Source of the DNA: JBBRVP01 sp038246785
Lineage (GTDB): Bacteria > Actinomycetota > Actinomycetes > Jiangellales > Jiangellaceae
Direction: 5' to 3'
NCBI GenBank assembly: GCA_038246785.1
Contig: JBBRVP010000013.1
Span: 1 to 64,000 of the forward strand
DNA length: 64,000 nt
Shown piece after piece: positions 42,157 to 50,994 of this stretch. Position numbers and translations under genes: made by a program. The notes below the pieces were generated by a model, which did not search any database, had not been told where the DNA came from, and worked only from the letters and a program-made list of their open reading frames with translations. Position 1 is the first letter of the stretch. Each line of letters opens with the position of its first letter.

Positions 42157-43071
42157 GTGGCGAGAATCCCGCTCATCAGCATCGGCCTTCCCGTCTACAA
42201 CGGGGCAGCCACCCTCGACCGCGCGCTGCAGTGCCACCTGGCCCAGGACGAGCCGGACCTGGAGATCGTCGTTGTCGACAACGCCTCGACCGATGCCACC
42301 GCCAAGATCGCCCTGTCGTACGCCGACGCGGACCAGAGGGTGCGCTACGTGCGCAACGAGCGAAACCTGGGACTGGTCGGCAACTTCGCCCGTGCGCTGC
42401 ACCTGTCCTCCGGGCCCTACTTCAAGTGGGCGACCCACGACGACTGGATCGACTCGACCTACCTGTCCACGACCCTCGCTGCGCTGCGGGCCACCCCCAA
42501 CGCGGTGCTCGCCTGCACGGGCGTCGCCGTCCACGACGGAACCGGCCGGGTCGTCGAGCGCTGGCAGCCCGCCGACTGGATGACCGATCCGTCGGCCCTC
42601 CGGCGCGGGCACCGGCAGCTGTGGGACCGCGACGAGACGCACCAGATGTTCGGCCTCATCCGCCGCGATCCGCTCGTCCGCATCGGGGGGATGCAGGGCT
42701 ACCTCGGAGCGGCCCGGGTCATGCTCCTGGAGCTGGCGTTGGCCGGCCCGTTCCTCCAGCTGCCCGGCTGCGCCTACCACTACACCGTCGACGAGTCGGC
42801 CCGTGCCGGTCGGAGCTACTCGGTCTACAACGACCCGTCCAACGCCGGGCAGCTTCCCCTGCGCACGTGGCGCCTGACCCGGCACCAGTTGGCGGCCGTG
42901 GGCCGGCACGGGCTCCCGCTGCACGAGCGTTCGGCGATGCGTGGCGACGTCCTGCTGCGCGCCGTCGGCCAGGACGGCCGGCGGCTGGCAGCGGAGCTCT
43001 ACCGCTCCGGGGAGCTGCTGGTACGCGGCCGGCGCGCCGGCACGGGCAGCCCCGACGCACCGGCCCGGTGA
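42157..43071 (+). CDS. Glycosyltransferase family 2
   Basis: A 304-residue GT-A enzyme. It starts LISIGLPVYNGAATLDRAL and has VVVDNASTDATA. The metal-binding motif position reads HDDW (WATHDDWIDSTY). The second half includes GYLGAARVMLLELAL and a C-terminal helical tail. No membrane segment is present, so it is a cytoplasmic enzyme acting on a lipid-linked or nucleotide sugar acceptor. GTG at 42157 was chosen to match the family N-terminus. It is convergent with the DUF4910-like gene, ten bases away. Confidence 0.88.
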   Translation: MARIPLISIGLPVYNGAATLDRALQCHLAQDEPDLEIVVVDNASTDATAKIALSYADADQRVRYVRNERNLGLVGNFARALHLSSGPYFKWATHDDWIDSTYLSTTLAALRATPNAVLACTGVAVHDGTGRVVERWQPADWMTDPSALRRGHRQLWDRDETHQMFGLIRRDPLVRIGGMQGYLGAARVMLLELALAGPFLQLPGCAYHYTVDESARAGRSYSVYNDPSNAGQLPLRTWRLTRHQLAAVGRHGLPLHERSAMRGDVLLRAVGQDGRRLAAELYRSGELLVRGRRAGTGSPDAPAR

Positions 43072-43080
43072 TGACGGCGG

Positions 43081-44400
43081 TCAGACCGGCGCGACGACTC
43101 CGGCGGCCAGCAGCCGGTCGGCGGCTCGGCGGAGGGCGGGAAACGCCATGCCGGACCGCTCGGCCACCTCGAGCAGCGACACCGTGCCGTCGGAGAGACT
43201 GAGCAGCCACAGCATCGCCATCACGTCGTCGGCAGCGCCTGGGCCCCCCACCGTCGGGTAGAGCCCGCGCCGGCCGAGCTGCGGCTCGCCGTAAGGGAAC
43301 AGGTTGCGGTAGGCGCGGTTGCCCTCGAGCACGTCGAGCAGGTCGAGCACCGCGCCAAGGGCCTCGGCGAGCAGCTCCGGCCGCACGAAGTCGACGTTGT
43401 CGGCGGAGGTGTGGTACTCGGGGAACTCGCCATGGGGAGTGCGGGACAGCCGCCCGAAGGGCAGATCGAACCCCGGGGAGTTGTACTGCCGCTCGTCGTA
43501 GCCGTAGGGCGAGAACTCCCGCACGTCCCTGCTGCGATGGTTCTCCAGCACGTGCCGCGCCGCCCGGTCGACCGGACGGCGCCCGCGGCGGGTGCACTTG
43601 TACACCAGGCCCCCGGGACCGCCGAGGCCGGTGACGACCAGGCCGTGCCGGATCCTGGGCAGCACGTCCGCGTGCTCGGACAGCCACGCGAGCGAGCCGA
43701 TCGTCCCTGGGACGAAGAGCAGCCGCACGGTGTGCCGGCGCGGCACGTCCCGCAGCAGGCGGCCCAGCCAGGCCGCGACGGCGATGCCGCTGAGGTTGTC
43801 GGTGGCGAGTGACGGGTGGCAGACGTGGGTGCTGACCACGATCTCGTCACTGGTCTCACCGGGCAGCACGCACTCGGCGTACGTCAGCGACCCGGACTCG
43901 AGGGAGGTGTCGACGACGACGTCGTAGTCGCCGGGAGCCAGCGCGTCGAGCTGCCGCTGGGACAGGCAGAAGCCCCAGTCGCGGGCGTAGTACGAGGTGC
44001 GGTAGGGGATCAGGTCCGGCTGGTCGGGGAGCGTGTGCAGGTGCCCGCGCAGCTCGTCGAGGGCCAGCCGCGTGCGCACGGGCACGCTGTAGCTGACCAG
44101 GTGCAAGCTCGAGGCGCGGAAGTCGACGACACGACGGCCGGCGGCGTCGGCGACGTAGGCGTCCCGGACGTTCCACTCCGGTGGCACCTCCCAGTCGAAC
44201 ACCGGCGTCCCGCTCGGCACCTCGTGGACGTCGAGGGGAAGCAGCTCACCGACCACGGAGAGCGTCTGGCGCACGCCGTCACCGGTGATGCTGCGGCAGA
44301 TCGGGAACAGCCTGGTCACCAGCAGGTGCATATCCGTGCCCACGTCGGCTCGCAGCGCCTCGTCGGTGCGGTAGGCATCTGCGAGCGCGGCGACGCTCAC
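43081..44400 (-). CDS. DUF4910-type aminopeptidase-like protein
   Basis: A 439-residue protein resembling DUF4910 proteins, which have an M28-peptidase-like zinc domain. Candidate metal ligands are His and Asp in STHVCHPSLATDNLSG (about 190-204), and the region EFPEYHTSADNVDFV (325-339). DWGFCLSQ lies near 141-148. The C-terminal 40 residues look like a small winged helix. Such genes are frequent in polysaccharide loci next to PIG-L and cytidylyltransferase genes, but the reaction is not established. Perhaps it removes an acyl group from an amino sugar. GTG at 44400 overlaps the rfbC-like gene stop (GTGA). Confidence 0.82.
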   Translation of the reverse strand: MSVAALADAYRTDEALRADVGTDMHLLVTRLFPICRSITGDGVRQTLSVVGELLPLDVHEVPSGTPVFDWEVPPEWNVRDAYVADAAGRRVVDFRASSLHLVSYSVPVRTRLALDELRGHLHTLPDQPDLIPYRTSYYARDWGFCLSQRQLDALAPGDYDVVVDTSLESGSLTYAECVLPGETSDEIVVSTHVCHPSLATDNLSGIAVAAWLGRLLRDVPRRHTVRLLFVPGTIGSLAWLSEHADVLPRIRHGLVVTGLGGPGGLVYKCTRRGRRPVDRAARHVLENHRSRDVREFSPYGYDERQYNSPGFDLPFGRLSRTPHGEFPEYHTSADNVDFVRPELLAEALGAVLDLLDVLEGNRAYRNLFPYGEPQLGRRGLYPTVGGPGAADDVMAMLWLLSLSDGTVSLLEVAERSGMAFPALRRAADRLLAAGVVAPV

Positions 44401-44936
44401 CCCGGAGGTCCGTCGAGCAGCGGCCACGACCGGTCGCGATCGCTCATGACCTGTGGCTGCCCCGGCCATCCGATGCCGATGGCCGGATCGTCCCAGCGGA
44501 CACCGCGCACGGCCTCGGCCACGAAAGCGGCCGAGATCTGGTAGAAGACCTCGGTCCCGTCGACGAGGGTGAACAGCCCGTGGGCGCAGCCCTGAGGCAC
44601 GTACAGTGCTCGGCGGTTGTCGGCGGTCAGCTCCACCCCCACCCAGCCACGGTACGTCGGCGACCCGGCGCGCAGGTCGACCGCCACGTCGAGAACCGCG
44701 CCGGCGGTGACACGCACCAGCTTGACCTCGGCATGGGGCTCCGCCTGGTAGTGCAGGCCGCGGAGCGTGCCACGGGTCACGTTGTAGGACACGCTGCACT
44801 GGCGCACCTGTGGGTCGAGGCCGTGGGCGAGGAACTCCTCAGGGTCCCAGGTGCGCGCGAACAGGCCGCGCTCGTCGCTCGCCGGCTCGGGGTCGACGAT
44901 GACGACGCCGTCGATCGGCGTCGGGGTGAAGCGCAT
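44397..44936 (-). CDS. dTDP-4-dehydrorhamnose 3,5-epimerase-like (RmlC/RfbC family)
   Basis: A 179-residue cupin epimerase. It has IDGVVIVDPEPASDERGLFAR, the conserved RQCSVSYNVTRGTLRGLHYQ region with its catalytic His, and YVPQGCAHGLFTL. The Tyr near VFYQISA is also in place. RmlC-like proteins epimerise 4-keto-6-deoxy nucleotide sugars at C3/C5 or C3/C4/C5. No rmlA, rmlB or rmlD is present, so the substrate is probably a CDP-sugar made by the neighbouring genes. ATG at 44936 lies one base after the PIG-L gene stop. Confidence 0.87.
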   Translation of the reverse strand: MRFTPTPIDGVVIVDPEPASDERGLFARTWDPEEFLAHGLDPQVRQCSVSYNVTRGTLRGLHYQAEPHAEVKLVRVTAGAVLDVAVDLRAGSPTYRGWVGVELTADNRRALYVPQGCAHGLFTLVDGTEVFYQISAAFVAEAVRGVRWDDPAIGIGWPGQPQVMSDRDRSWPLLDGPPG

Positions 44937-44937
44937 C

Positions 44938-45579
44938 TCAGAGCACCAGCTTGCGGCCGTGGAAGCCCTCGGCGAAGCCGGACGGCGCGCGGGCCTCCAC
45001 ACCACGCAGCCGCAGGAGGGCCCACAGCGTGTCCGCCGTGAACCAGTAGCGGCCGCGCTGCGAGGGGAAGCCCTGCAGCACCGCGTCCACCTTGGCTGTG
45101 CAGGTTTCGACGTCGAGCGCGACGAAGACGTTCGGGGGCGTGAGGTCGCCCTCGTACTTCGCGATCTCGTACTCCAGCACGAGGGAGTTGCGGAATGTGT
45201 TCCAGGTGAGCTCGCCGACCAGTCGGTGGTCCTGGTGCTCGTCGGCCCGCCGGTGGGTCAGCACCAGATCGGGAGAGCACCGCCGGCCGAGCTCGTCGAA
45301 CCAGCGCTTGACCGCGGCCCCCTCGTAGGGCAGGAACCGTTCGGGGAAGGCTTCGACGTGGACCTGGGCGGACCCGGCCTTGGCGAGGAAACGTGCTGCG
45401 CTCGCCTGGGCCTCGGCGGCCCGCTCGCCCTCGGCGCACAGCACGACCCAGGTGACGGCGAGCCCAGGGTAGGTTTCGAGCAGACGCAGCACGGTGCCAC
45501 CGCAGCCGATCTCGATGTCGTCGCTGTGCGCACCGATGCACAGCAGGTGCTCGAGCCCGTCGGGCGCGAGCCTCAGCAC
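44938..45579 (-). CDS. PIG-L/LmbE-family deacetylase
   Basis: A 213-residue metal-dependent hydrolase. The zinc-binding motif is AHSDDIEIGCGG (about 17-28), and the second His motif is HRRADEHQDHR. These enzymes remove acetyl from N-acetylglucosaminyl groups in mycothiol or GPI synthesis and occur in many glycan loci. The gene lies in an operon with cytidylyltransferase, C-methyltransferase, epimerase and DUF4910 genes. The GTG start lacks a strong ribosome binding site. Confidence 0.87.
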   Translation of the reverse strand: MLRLAPDGLEHLLCIGAHSDDIEIGCGGTVLRLLETYPGLAVTWVVLCAEGERAAEAQASAARFLAKAGSAQVHVEAFPERFLPYEGAAVKRWFDELGRRCSPDLVLTHRRADEHQDHRLVGELTWNTFRNSLVLEYEIAKYEGDLTPPNVFVALDVETCTAKVDAVLQGFPSQRGRYWFTADTLWALLRLRGVEARAPSGFAEGFHGRKLVL

Positions 45580-45602
45580 GTCCGTGTCACGAGGTCACCC
45601 TG

Positions 45603-46370
45603 TCACCACATCACCCAGGGTGCCTTGCCGAGGCGCCACATCTCCTCCAGCTGCTCGCGCTCGCGGAAGGTGTCCATCGCCATGAAGAACCCGTCGTACG
45701 CGGGGGCGAGCAGCTGGCGCCGCTCGATGAGCCGCCGGAACGGCGCCTCGACCAGCTCGTCACCGGCCTCCATGTGGTCGAAGATCTCCTGCTTGAGCAC
45801 GAAGTAGCCGCTGTTGATCCACACATCGGTCTGCGACACGTGGTTGATGTCGTGCACGCAGCCGTCCGCGTCGGAGCGCACGACGTGGAAGGTCTGGCTG
45901 GGGCGGACCTTGAGGAACGTCGCGACCTTGTCCATGGCGATCGCGTGGTCGACATATGAACGCAGGTCGAGATCGGTCAGTCCGTCGCTGTAGTTGGCCA
46001 GGAAGTAGTCGTCGCCGTCGAGGTAGGGCCGGACCGCCTGCAGGCGCTGCCCGATATTGGCCGTCATCCCGGTGTCGACGAAGGTGATGTTCCAGTCGTG
46101 CAGGTCGCTGGCCATGAGCTCGACGGACCGCCCACCGCGCAGGACAAAGTCGTTGGAGACCGCCTCGTCGTAGCGGAGGAAGTAGTCCTTCACCACGTCG
46201 GCCTTGTAGCCGAGGGCGAGGATGAAGTCCTTGTAGCCGAAGTGGGCGTAGTACTTCATGACGTACCAGAGGATCGGCCGGTAGCCGATCGGCACCATCG
46301 GCTTGGGGACGGCATCCGAGTAGTCGCGGATGCGCATGCCCAGGCCACCGCAGAACAGGACGACCTTCAT
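45603..46370 (-). CDS. Glucose-1-phosphate cytidylyltransferase-like (RfbF family)
   Basis: A 255-residue nucleotidyltransferase. The N-terminal FCGGLGMRIRDYSDAVPKPM contains the nucleotide-binding loop and Lys. GYRPILWYVMKYYAHFGYKDF and LALGYKADVVKDYFL are typical of RfbF. It makes CDP-glucose, the entry to CDP-deoxysugars. A CDP-glucose 4,6-dehydratase (RfbG) was not found in this window. ATG at 46370 overlaps the methyltransferase stop. Confidence 0.9.
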   Translation of the reverse strand: MKVVLFCGGLGMRIRDYSDAVPKPMVPIGYRPILWYVMKYYAHFGYKDFILALGYKADVVKDYFLRYDEAVSNDFVLRGGRSVELMASDLHDWNITFVDTGMTANIGQRLQAVRPYLDGDDYFLANYSDGLTDLDLRSYVDHAIAMDKVATFLKVRPSQTFHVVRSDADGCVHDINHVSQTDVWINSGYFVLKQEIFDHMEAGDELVEAPFRRLIERRQLLAPAYDGFFMAMDTFREREQLEEMWRLGKAPWVMW

Positions 46371-47650
46371 GACAGCACCGCCAGCTCCGGGATCGGGACC
46401 ACGAACCGGCCACCCCACTGGCGGATGTGGCTCATCTGGTCGACGATCTCGTCGGCGAGATTCCACGGCAGGATGAGCACGTAGTCGGGCTTTGTCTCGT
46501 CGATGCGTTCCGGCGGGTGAATCGGGATGCGGGTGCCGGGTGTGTACCTACCGTGCTTGAGCGGGTTGCGGTCGACGGTGTAGGCGAGCAGGTCCGGTCG
46601 CACGCCGCAGTAGTTCAGCAAAGTGTTGCCCTTGCCGGGCGCGCCGTAGCCCACCACGGTCCGCCCGGCGTCCTTGGCCTCGATGAGGAACGACAGGAGC
46701 CGCCTCCGGCTTCGCTCGACGCGACGTGCGAACGAGGCGTAATGCTCCAGCGACTGCATCCCCGCCTCGTCCTCCCGCTGCAGCAGGTCCTTCGCCCGGC
46801 GCGTCACCGGCCGGCTGGCGTCCTCGGCGTGGCGAGCCCAGATCCGCAGCGATCCGCCGTGGGTCGGCAGCTCCTCGACGTCGAACACGGTCATGCCGTG
46901 CCGGGCCAAGGCGGCCACGGACGTGGCGAAGGAGAAGTAGGAGAAGTGCTCGTGGTAGATGGTGTCGTACTGGTTGCTCTCCAGCAGGCGCTGGAGGTGC
47001 GGGAACTCGATGGTCACGGTCCCGCCGGGCGCGAGCAGCAGCTTGATGCCGCCGACGAAGTCGTTGAGGTCGGGCACCTGGGCCAGCACGTTGGCCCCGC
47101 AGACGAGGTCGGCGCGGATGCCCTCCGCGACGAGCTCGTCGGCGGTGTCCACGCCGAAGAACACCGGACGGGTCGGGACGCCGGCAGCGTTGGCGACCGC
47201 GGCGACGTTGCGCGCCGGCTCGATGCCGAGCACTCGGACGCCACGGGCTTGGAAGTACTGAAGAAGGTAGCCGTCGTTGCTGCCGAGCTCGACCACCTGG
47301 TTGGCCGGCCCGAGGCCCAGCCGTTCTGTGGCCGCTTCCACGTAGCGCTCGGCGTGGGCGAGCCAACTCGTGGAGTACGACGAGAAGTACGGGTAGTCCT
47401 CGGCGAAGATGCCCTCGGGCGTGACGTACTCCTCGACCTGCACGAGGAAGCACTCGCGGCACACGAAGACGTGTAGCGGGTAGAACGGCTCCATCCGGTT
47501 GAGCTGGTCGGGGAGCAGGAAGGTCTCGCACAGCGGCGACATGCCGAGGTCCACGACCGTGTCCTGCAGCGCGGCCGAGCAGAGCCGGCATGTGGCGCCG
47601 GTCTGTCGCACCGGGAGCTCGGCCGGAGCGTTCCGGACGTCGATGCTCAT
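46367..47650 (-). CDS. SAM-dependent sugar C-methyltransferase
   Basis: A 427-residue protein of the three-domain type found in sugar C-3 methylation (TylC3/NovU-like). The N-terminal zinc-binding domain has CRLC near 22-25 and CRECF further on. The SAM-binding motif VVELGSNDGYLLQYFQ follows (about 118-133), and IYHEHFSYFS is the conserved His/Glu region. The C-terminal Rossmann-like domain has GYGAPGKGNTLLNYCG. It probably adds a branch methyl to a 4-keto sugar. ATG overlaps the epimerase stop. Confidence 0.9.
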   Translation of the reverse strand: MSIDVRNAPAELPVRQTGATCRLCSAALQDTVVDLGMSPLCETFLLPDQLNRMEPFYPLHVFVCRECFLVQVEEYVTPEGIFAEDYPYFSSYSTSWLAHAERYVEAATERLGLGPANQVVELGSNDGYLLQYFQARGVRVLGIEPARNVAAVANAAGVPTRPVFFGVDTADELVAEGIRADLVCGANVLAQVPDLNDFVGGIKLLLAPGGTVTIEFPHLQRLLESNQYDTIYHEHFSYFSFATSVAALARHGMTVFDVEELPTHGGSLRIWARHAEDASRPVTRRAKDLLQREDEAGMQSLEHYASFARRVERSRRRLLSFLIEAKDAGRTVVGYGAPGKGNTLLNYCGVRPDLLAYTVDRNPLKHGRYTPGTRIPIHPPERIDETKPDYVLILPWNLADEIVDQMSHIRQWGGRFVVPIPELAVLS

Positions 47651-48699
47651 GCGCCCACCTCCACGGGGACCTCGGACGTCCAGGACAGGTCCGCTCCCAT
47701 GCGTCCCGCTTGCTGGTGCTCCTGTATGCGCCGCAGTCGCACGAACCGGGAACTGTCCAGGTCGTCTCGCGACAACCAGTGCCGGAGGTAGGCCTCGTGC
47801 AACCGCTGGGCGCCGCTCTGGACGGTCCCGGTCAGCTGGAGCGACGGGAAGGCCCGGGCCAGCTTGCCGAAGTCGACGCGGTAGGAGCGCGTGTCGGGGC
47901 CTCCGCCGGCGGCGTAGACGACGCGGCTGCCGGGCACTGTCGCGGCCACGATGTCTGCGACCTCGCTGACGCGGTAGTTCTCCCCGTCGCGGCCGACGTT
48001 GAAGGCCTGGTCGTGCACGTCCTCCCGCGGAGCCTCGAGGACGGCGGCCACGGTGCGGCAGACGTCGTCGACGTCCACCAGCGGGCGCCACGGCGTGCCG
48101 TCAGAGAGCACCAGGACCTGGCCGGTGAGCAGCGCCCTGGCGACGAGGTCGTTGACGACGATGTCGAGACGGAGCCGCGGCGAGGGTCCGTAGACCGTCG
48201 CGTTGCGCAGGTAGGTGGGTGAGAAGCCGTCAGCGGCCAGCTCCGCGAGGCCTCGCTCGGCGTGGACCTTGGACTCGCCGTACGGGGTGACGGGGTTGAA
48301 CGGTGCCGACTCGTCGAGGGCGTCGTCGTTCGCGGCGCGACCATAGAGGCTGCAGGAGGACGCGAAGACGAACCGCGTGACCCCAGCCGCCCGCGCCGCC
48401 GCCGCGGCCTGCAGCGTCCCCCGGTGGTTGACCGCGTCGGTCGTGCCGGCGGCGAGGTTGCCGACCGGGTCGTTGGAGATGGCGGCCAGATGGACCACGG
48501 CCTCCGCGCCGGCGAAGTCCTCCGGCGTCGCGTCGCGGACATCGCGGGCCACCCCGGGAAGCGACGTCGGCTCGGCGCCCAGTGAGCAACCCTGGTACCA
48601 GCCGGCGTCGAAGCCCCTGACCTCGTGCCCGGCTCTGGTCAGGTGCGGCACGAGCACCCGACCGATGTAGCCGTCGCTCCCGGTGACGACGATCCTCAT
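47647..48699 (-). CDS. NAD-dependent epimerase/dehydratase (extended SDR)
   Basis: A 350-residue protein. The cofactor motif is VTGSDGYIGRVLVPHL, with FDAGWYQGC after it. The catalytic Ser lies in ASSCSLYGRA, and Tyr/Lys in TPYGESKVHAE. DVDDVCRTVAAVLEAP and FNVGRDGENYRVSEVADIV are typical of sugar epimerases and 4-reductases. It may carry out the final reduction or epimerisation of the CDP-branched sugar. The upstream region has GAGGGGGGAAC. Confidence 0.88.
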   Translation of the reverse strand: MRIVVTGSDGYIGRVLVPHLTRAGHEVRGFDAGWYQGCSLGAEPTSLPGVARDVRDATPEDFAGAEAVVHLAAISNDPVGNLAAGTTDAVNHRGTLQAAAAARAAGVTRFVFASSCSLYGRAANDDALDESAPFNPVTPYGESKVHAERGLAELAADGFSPTYLRNATVYGPSPRLRLDIVVNDLVARALLTGQVLVLSDGTPWRPLVDVDDVCRTVAAVLEAPREDVHDQAFNVGRDGENYRVSEVADIVAATVPGSRVVYAAGGGPDTRSYRVDFGKLARAFPSLQLTGTVQSGAQRLHEAYLRHWLSRDDLDSSRFVRLRRIQEHQQAGRMGADLSWTSEVPVEVGA

Positions 48700-48726
48700 C
48701 GCAGCGTTCCCCCCTCGGCCACGGTG

Positions 48727-49746
48727 CTACGCGGCGCTCTGCCGCGCGCTGGGCTCGTCGACCCGACGCAACCAGGACTCGCGCCAGTACGCGAAGATCT
48801 TCCGTCGGCACATCAGCCGGAACGTTCCGGCGCACCAGACGTCCTCGAGAAGCACGCAGTCGCGCAGCTTGAGCATGCGGCCGCTGCGCTCATCGATGAT
48901 CCGCTCGATGACGTCGAGTACGCGGGCCTGCTTGCCGCAGTACGGCAGCATCTCGCCGCTGAAGCGCAGCCCTCGGACGCTGTCCTTGTCGTCGAGAGTG
49001 GCCTCGATCTCAGCCAGCGGCTTGACCTCGACCAGGTCACCAGGTTGGAGGCCGAGCGCCTCCGTGGGCCGCCGGCGCTCACCGGTTGGCGCGTAGAACG
49101 GCCATGGCCGCCCGTCGCGGATGCGCAGGCGGCTCGGCAACCGGTGGCTCAGCGCCTGGTACTTGTTGAACAGCACGATGGACGCGCTCGCCATGGCGGT
49201 CCACCACCGACCGTTGCCCGCCTTGACGTCGCTCGCCCAGGTACGGACGTCGTACGGGGACACGAAGCAGCTCGCACGGACCACCTCGGTCGCCTGGCAG
49301 CGCCAGAGCGGATCGCCGGCGTCGGTGCGCCCCGCGACTTGGGCGGCCGCAAGGGCTGCCGGCACGGCATCCGACCCGGAGGTGGGCTCTGCCGCGGGGC
49401 GCGGCCCGTCGGCCGTTGCCGGTTCGAGCCACTCCTCACGCCAGTAGAGCAGGCAACGCGCCTGGCACCCGCCGTGCGCTGAGCCGTCGCAGCGTGCGCC
49501 GGCGAGGTGCACGGTGCCCTGCATCCCGCGGGTCGTGCCGCTGTTGCTGATCGTGTCGCAGGTGCGGTTGACGACGGCGTCCACCGGCAGCGTCCGCCCC
49601 GCGAAGGACAGCATCTCCGGCATGAACGGCAACCCGTTGACCGAGCCGTCAGGTCCCAGCGTCGCCAGGATGTCCTCGCGCGAACGCACGCGAACGCGGT
49701 CGCCGACGCTCGGCGTCGCGGCGCGCACTTCTGCAGCCGTGGTCAC
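48727..49746 (-). CDS. Unrecognised protein with duplicated Cys-containing domain
   Basis: A 339-residue protein with no family I recognise. The two halves are repeats. Residues about 14-110 contain GDRVRVRSREDILATL, GLPFMPEML, C86, C94, C98 and YWREEWLEP. Residues about 236-332 contain GDLVEVKPLAEIEATL, GLRFSGEML, C305, C313 and YWRESWLRRVDEP. The middle (145-220) contains WRCQATEVV, WWTAMAS and FNKYQALSHRLPSRLRIRDG. The Cys residues before each YWRE are spaced alike, suggesting a metal or disulfide site. GTG at 49746 has GGAGGGGG upstream. It is the first gene of the minus-strand deoxysugar operon, suggesting a role in that pathway. Confidence 0.8.
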   Translation of the reverse strand: MTTAAEVRAATPSVGDRVRVRSREDILATLGPDGSVNGLPFMPEMLSFAGRTLPVDAVVNRTCDTISNSGTTRGMQGTVHLAGARCDGSAHGGCQARCLLYWREEWLEPATADGPRPAAEPTSGSDAVPAALAAAQVAGRTDAGDPLWRCQATEVVRASCFVSPYDVRTWASDVKAGNGRWWTAMASASIVLFNKYQALSHRLPSRLRIRDGRPWPFYAPTGERRRPTEALGLQPGDLVEVKPLAEIEATLDDKDSVRGLRFSGEMLPYCGKQARVLDVIERIIDERSGRMLKLRDCVLLEDVWCAGTFRLMCRRKIFAYWRESWLRRVDEPSARQSAA

Positions 49747-49809
49747 AGATTCCCCCTCCGGAACCGTCCGTAACCAGTGTCGGGTGGGCGGCCTCGCGGG
49801 GACATACGC

Positions 49810-50994
49810 ATGCTGCGGCAGAATCCCTGGGCCATGGACCCTTCCAGCGACTACGCCGGCTCCGGGGGGCGGCGGCCCGTGCGAGTCCTGTGGCTGGTCA
49901 AGGGGCTCGGACAAGGGGGTGCGGAGCAGCTGCTGGTGAACCACGCTCGGGTCGGCGACACCACGGGATTCGCCTATCAGGCGTGGTACGTCGTCCCGTG
50001 GAAGGACCAGCTCGTGCCGGCGCTGGAGGCTCGGGGCGTTCGCTGCCGGTGCGTCAGCGGTGGGCGTGCGGGGCGGGCCTGGCCGTTGCGGGTCGCGCGC
50101 GGCGTACGCAGCGGTGACTTCGACGTCGTCCACGCCCACTCGCCGCTCATGGCCGTCGTGGCGCGCCTGGCCCGCGTCGGGGTGCCGCGGTCCCGCCGCC
50201 CTGCGCTCGTCTCGACGGAGCACAACGTGTGGGAGCGGTACTCGGCCCCGACGCGGTGGCTCAACGCCGTCACGTGCGGCATGGACGACCATCGATGGGC
50301 CGTGTCGCGCCCGGTGGCCGAATCCACCCACGGCCGCGCCGCGAAGGTCACCTCCGTCCTGGAGCACGGCATCGTCCTGTCTGAGCTGCAGCCGACGCCG
50401 GACGCACGCGGGCGCGTCCGCGCGGAGCTCGGCATCGGACCGGACGCCACCGTGGTGACGACGGTGGCGAACTTCCGTGCGTCGAAGGACTACCCAAACC
50501 TGCTGGCAGCGGCGAGGAGCGTGCTGCGCGGCGCTGCTGACGTGCACTTCGTGTCGGTCGGGCAGGGCCCGTTGGAGCCGGAGGTGCGGGCGCTGCGCGA
50601 CCGGCTCGGGCTGGCAACCCACGTACATCTGCTCGGTCACCGGACGGACGTGACCGACATGCTCGCCGCATCAGACGTCTTCTGCCTCTCGTCGCTCCAC
50701 GAGGGCCTGCCGGTGGCTCTCATGGAGGCCATGGCGGCGGGGCTTCCCGCCGTCTGCACCACCGTCGGGGGGATCCCAGACGTCGTGCACGAGGGCGTGG
50801 AGGGGTGGCTGGTGCCGCCGGGTGACGCCGCCGCCCTGGCGACAGCCATCACGGCGGCGACGTCAGACCCCCAGGCTCGGCAGGCCCGGGGCGCGGCGGC
50901 GCAGCGCGCCAGTGCCCGCTTCGACGCGCGCAAGGCCGTCGGGGAGCAGGAGCGGACGTACGTCGAGCTGTCGGCGCGCGCCCCGACCGGCTAG
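49810..50994 (+). CDS. Glycosyltransferase family 4
   Basis: A GT-B enzyme of about 394 residues. The N-terminal domain has VLWLVKGLGQGGAEQLLVNH and FDVVHAHSPLMAVVARL. The C-terminal domain has VTTVANFRASKDYPNLLAAA, and the donor-site HEGLPVALMEAMAAG. Starts at 49777 (GTG), 49810 (ATG) and 49834 (ATG) are possible. 49810 was chosen because GCGGGG precedes it at suitable spacing, but the evidence is modest. Its stop is in CTAG, which is also the stop of the convergent GT2 gene. Confidence 0.85.
   Translation: MLRQNPWAMDPSSDYAGSGGRRPVRVLWLVKGLGQGGAEQLLVNHARVGDTTGFAYQAWYVVPWKDQLVPALEARGVRCRCVSGGRAGRAWPLRVARGVRSGDFDVVHAHSPLMAVVARLARVGVPRSRRPALVSTEHNVWERYSAPTRWLNAVTCGMDDHRWAVSRPVAESTHGRAAKVTSVLEHGIVLSELQPTPDARGRVRAELGIGPDATVVTTVANFRASKDYPNLLAAARSVLRGAADVHFVSVGQGPLEPEVRALRDRLGLATHVHLLGHRTDVTDMLAASDVFCLSSLHEGLPVALMEAMAAGLPAVCTTVGGIPDVVHEGVEGWLVPPGDAAALATAITAATSDPQARQARGAAAQRASARFDARKAVGEQERTYVELSARAPTG

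Noticed and set aside
44397..44936. Evidence for a dTDP-rhamnose operon
   Set aside because: Only an RmlC-like gene is present; rmlA, rmlB and rmlD are not. A CDP-sugar role fits the neighbours better.
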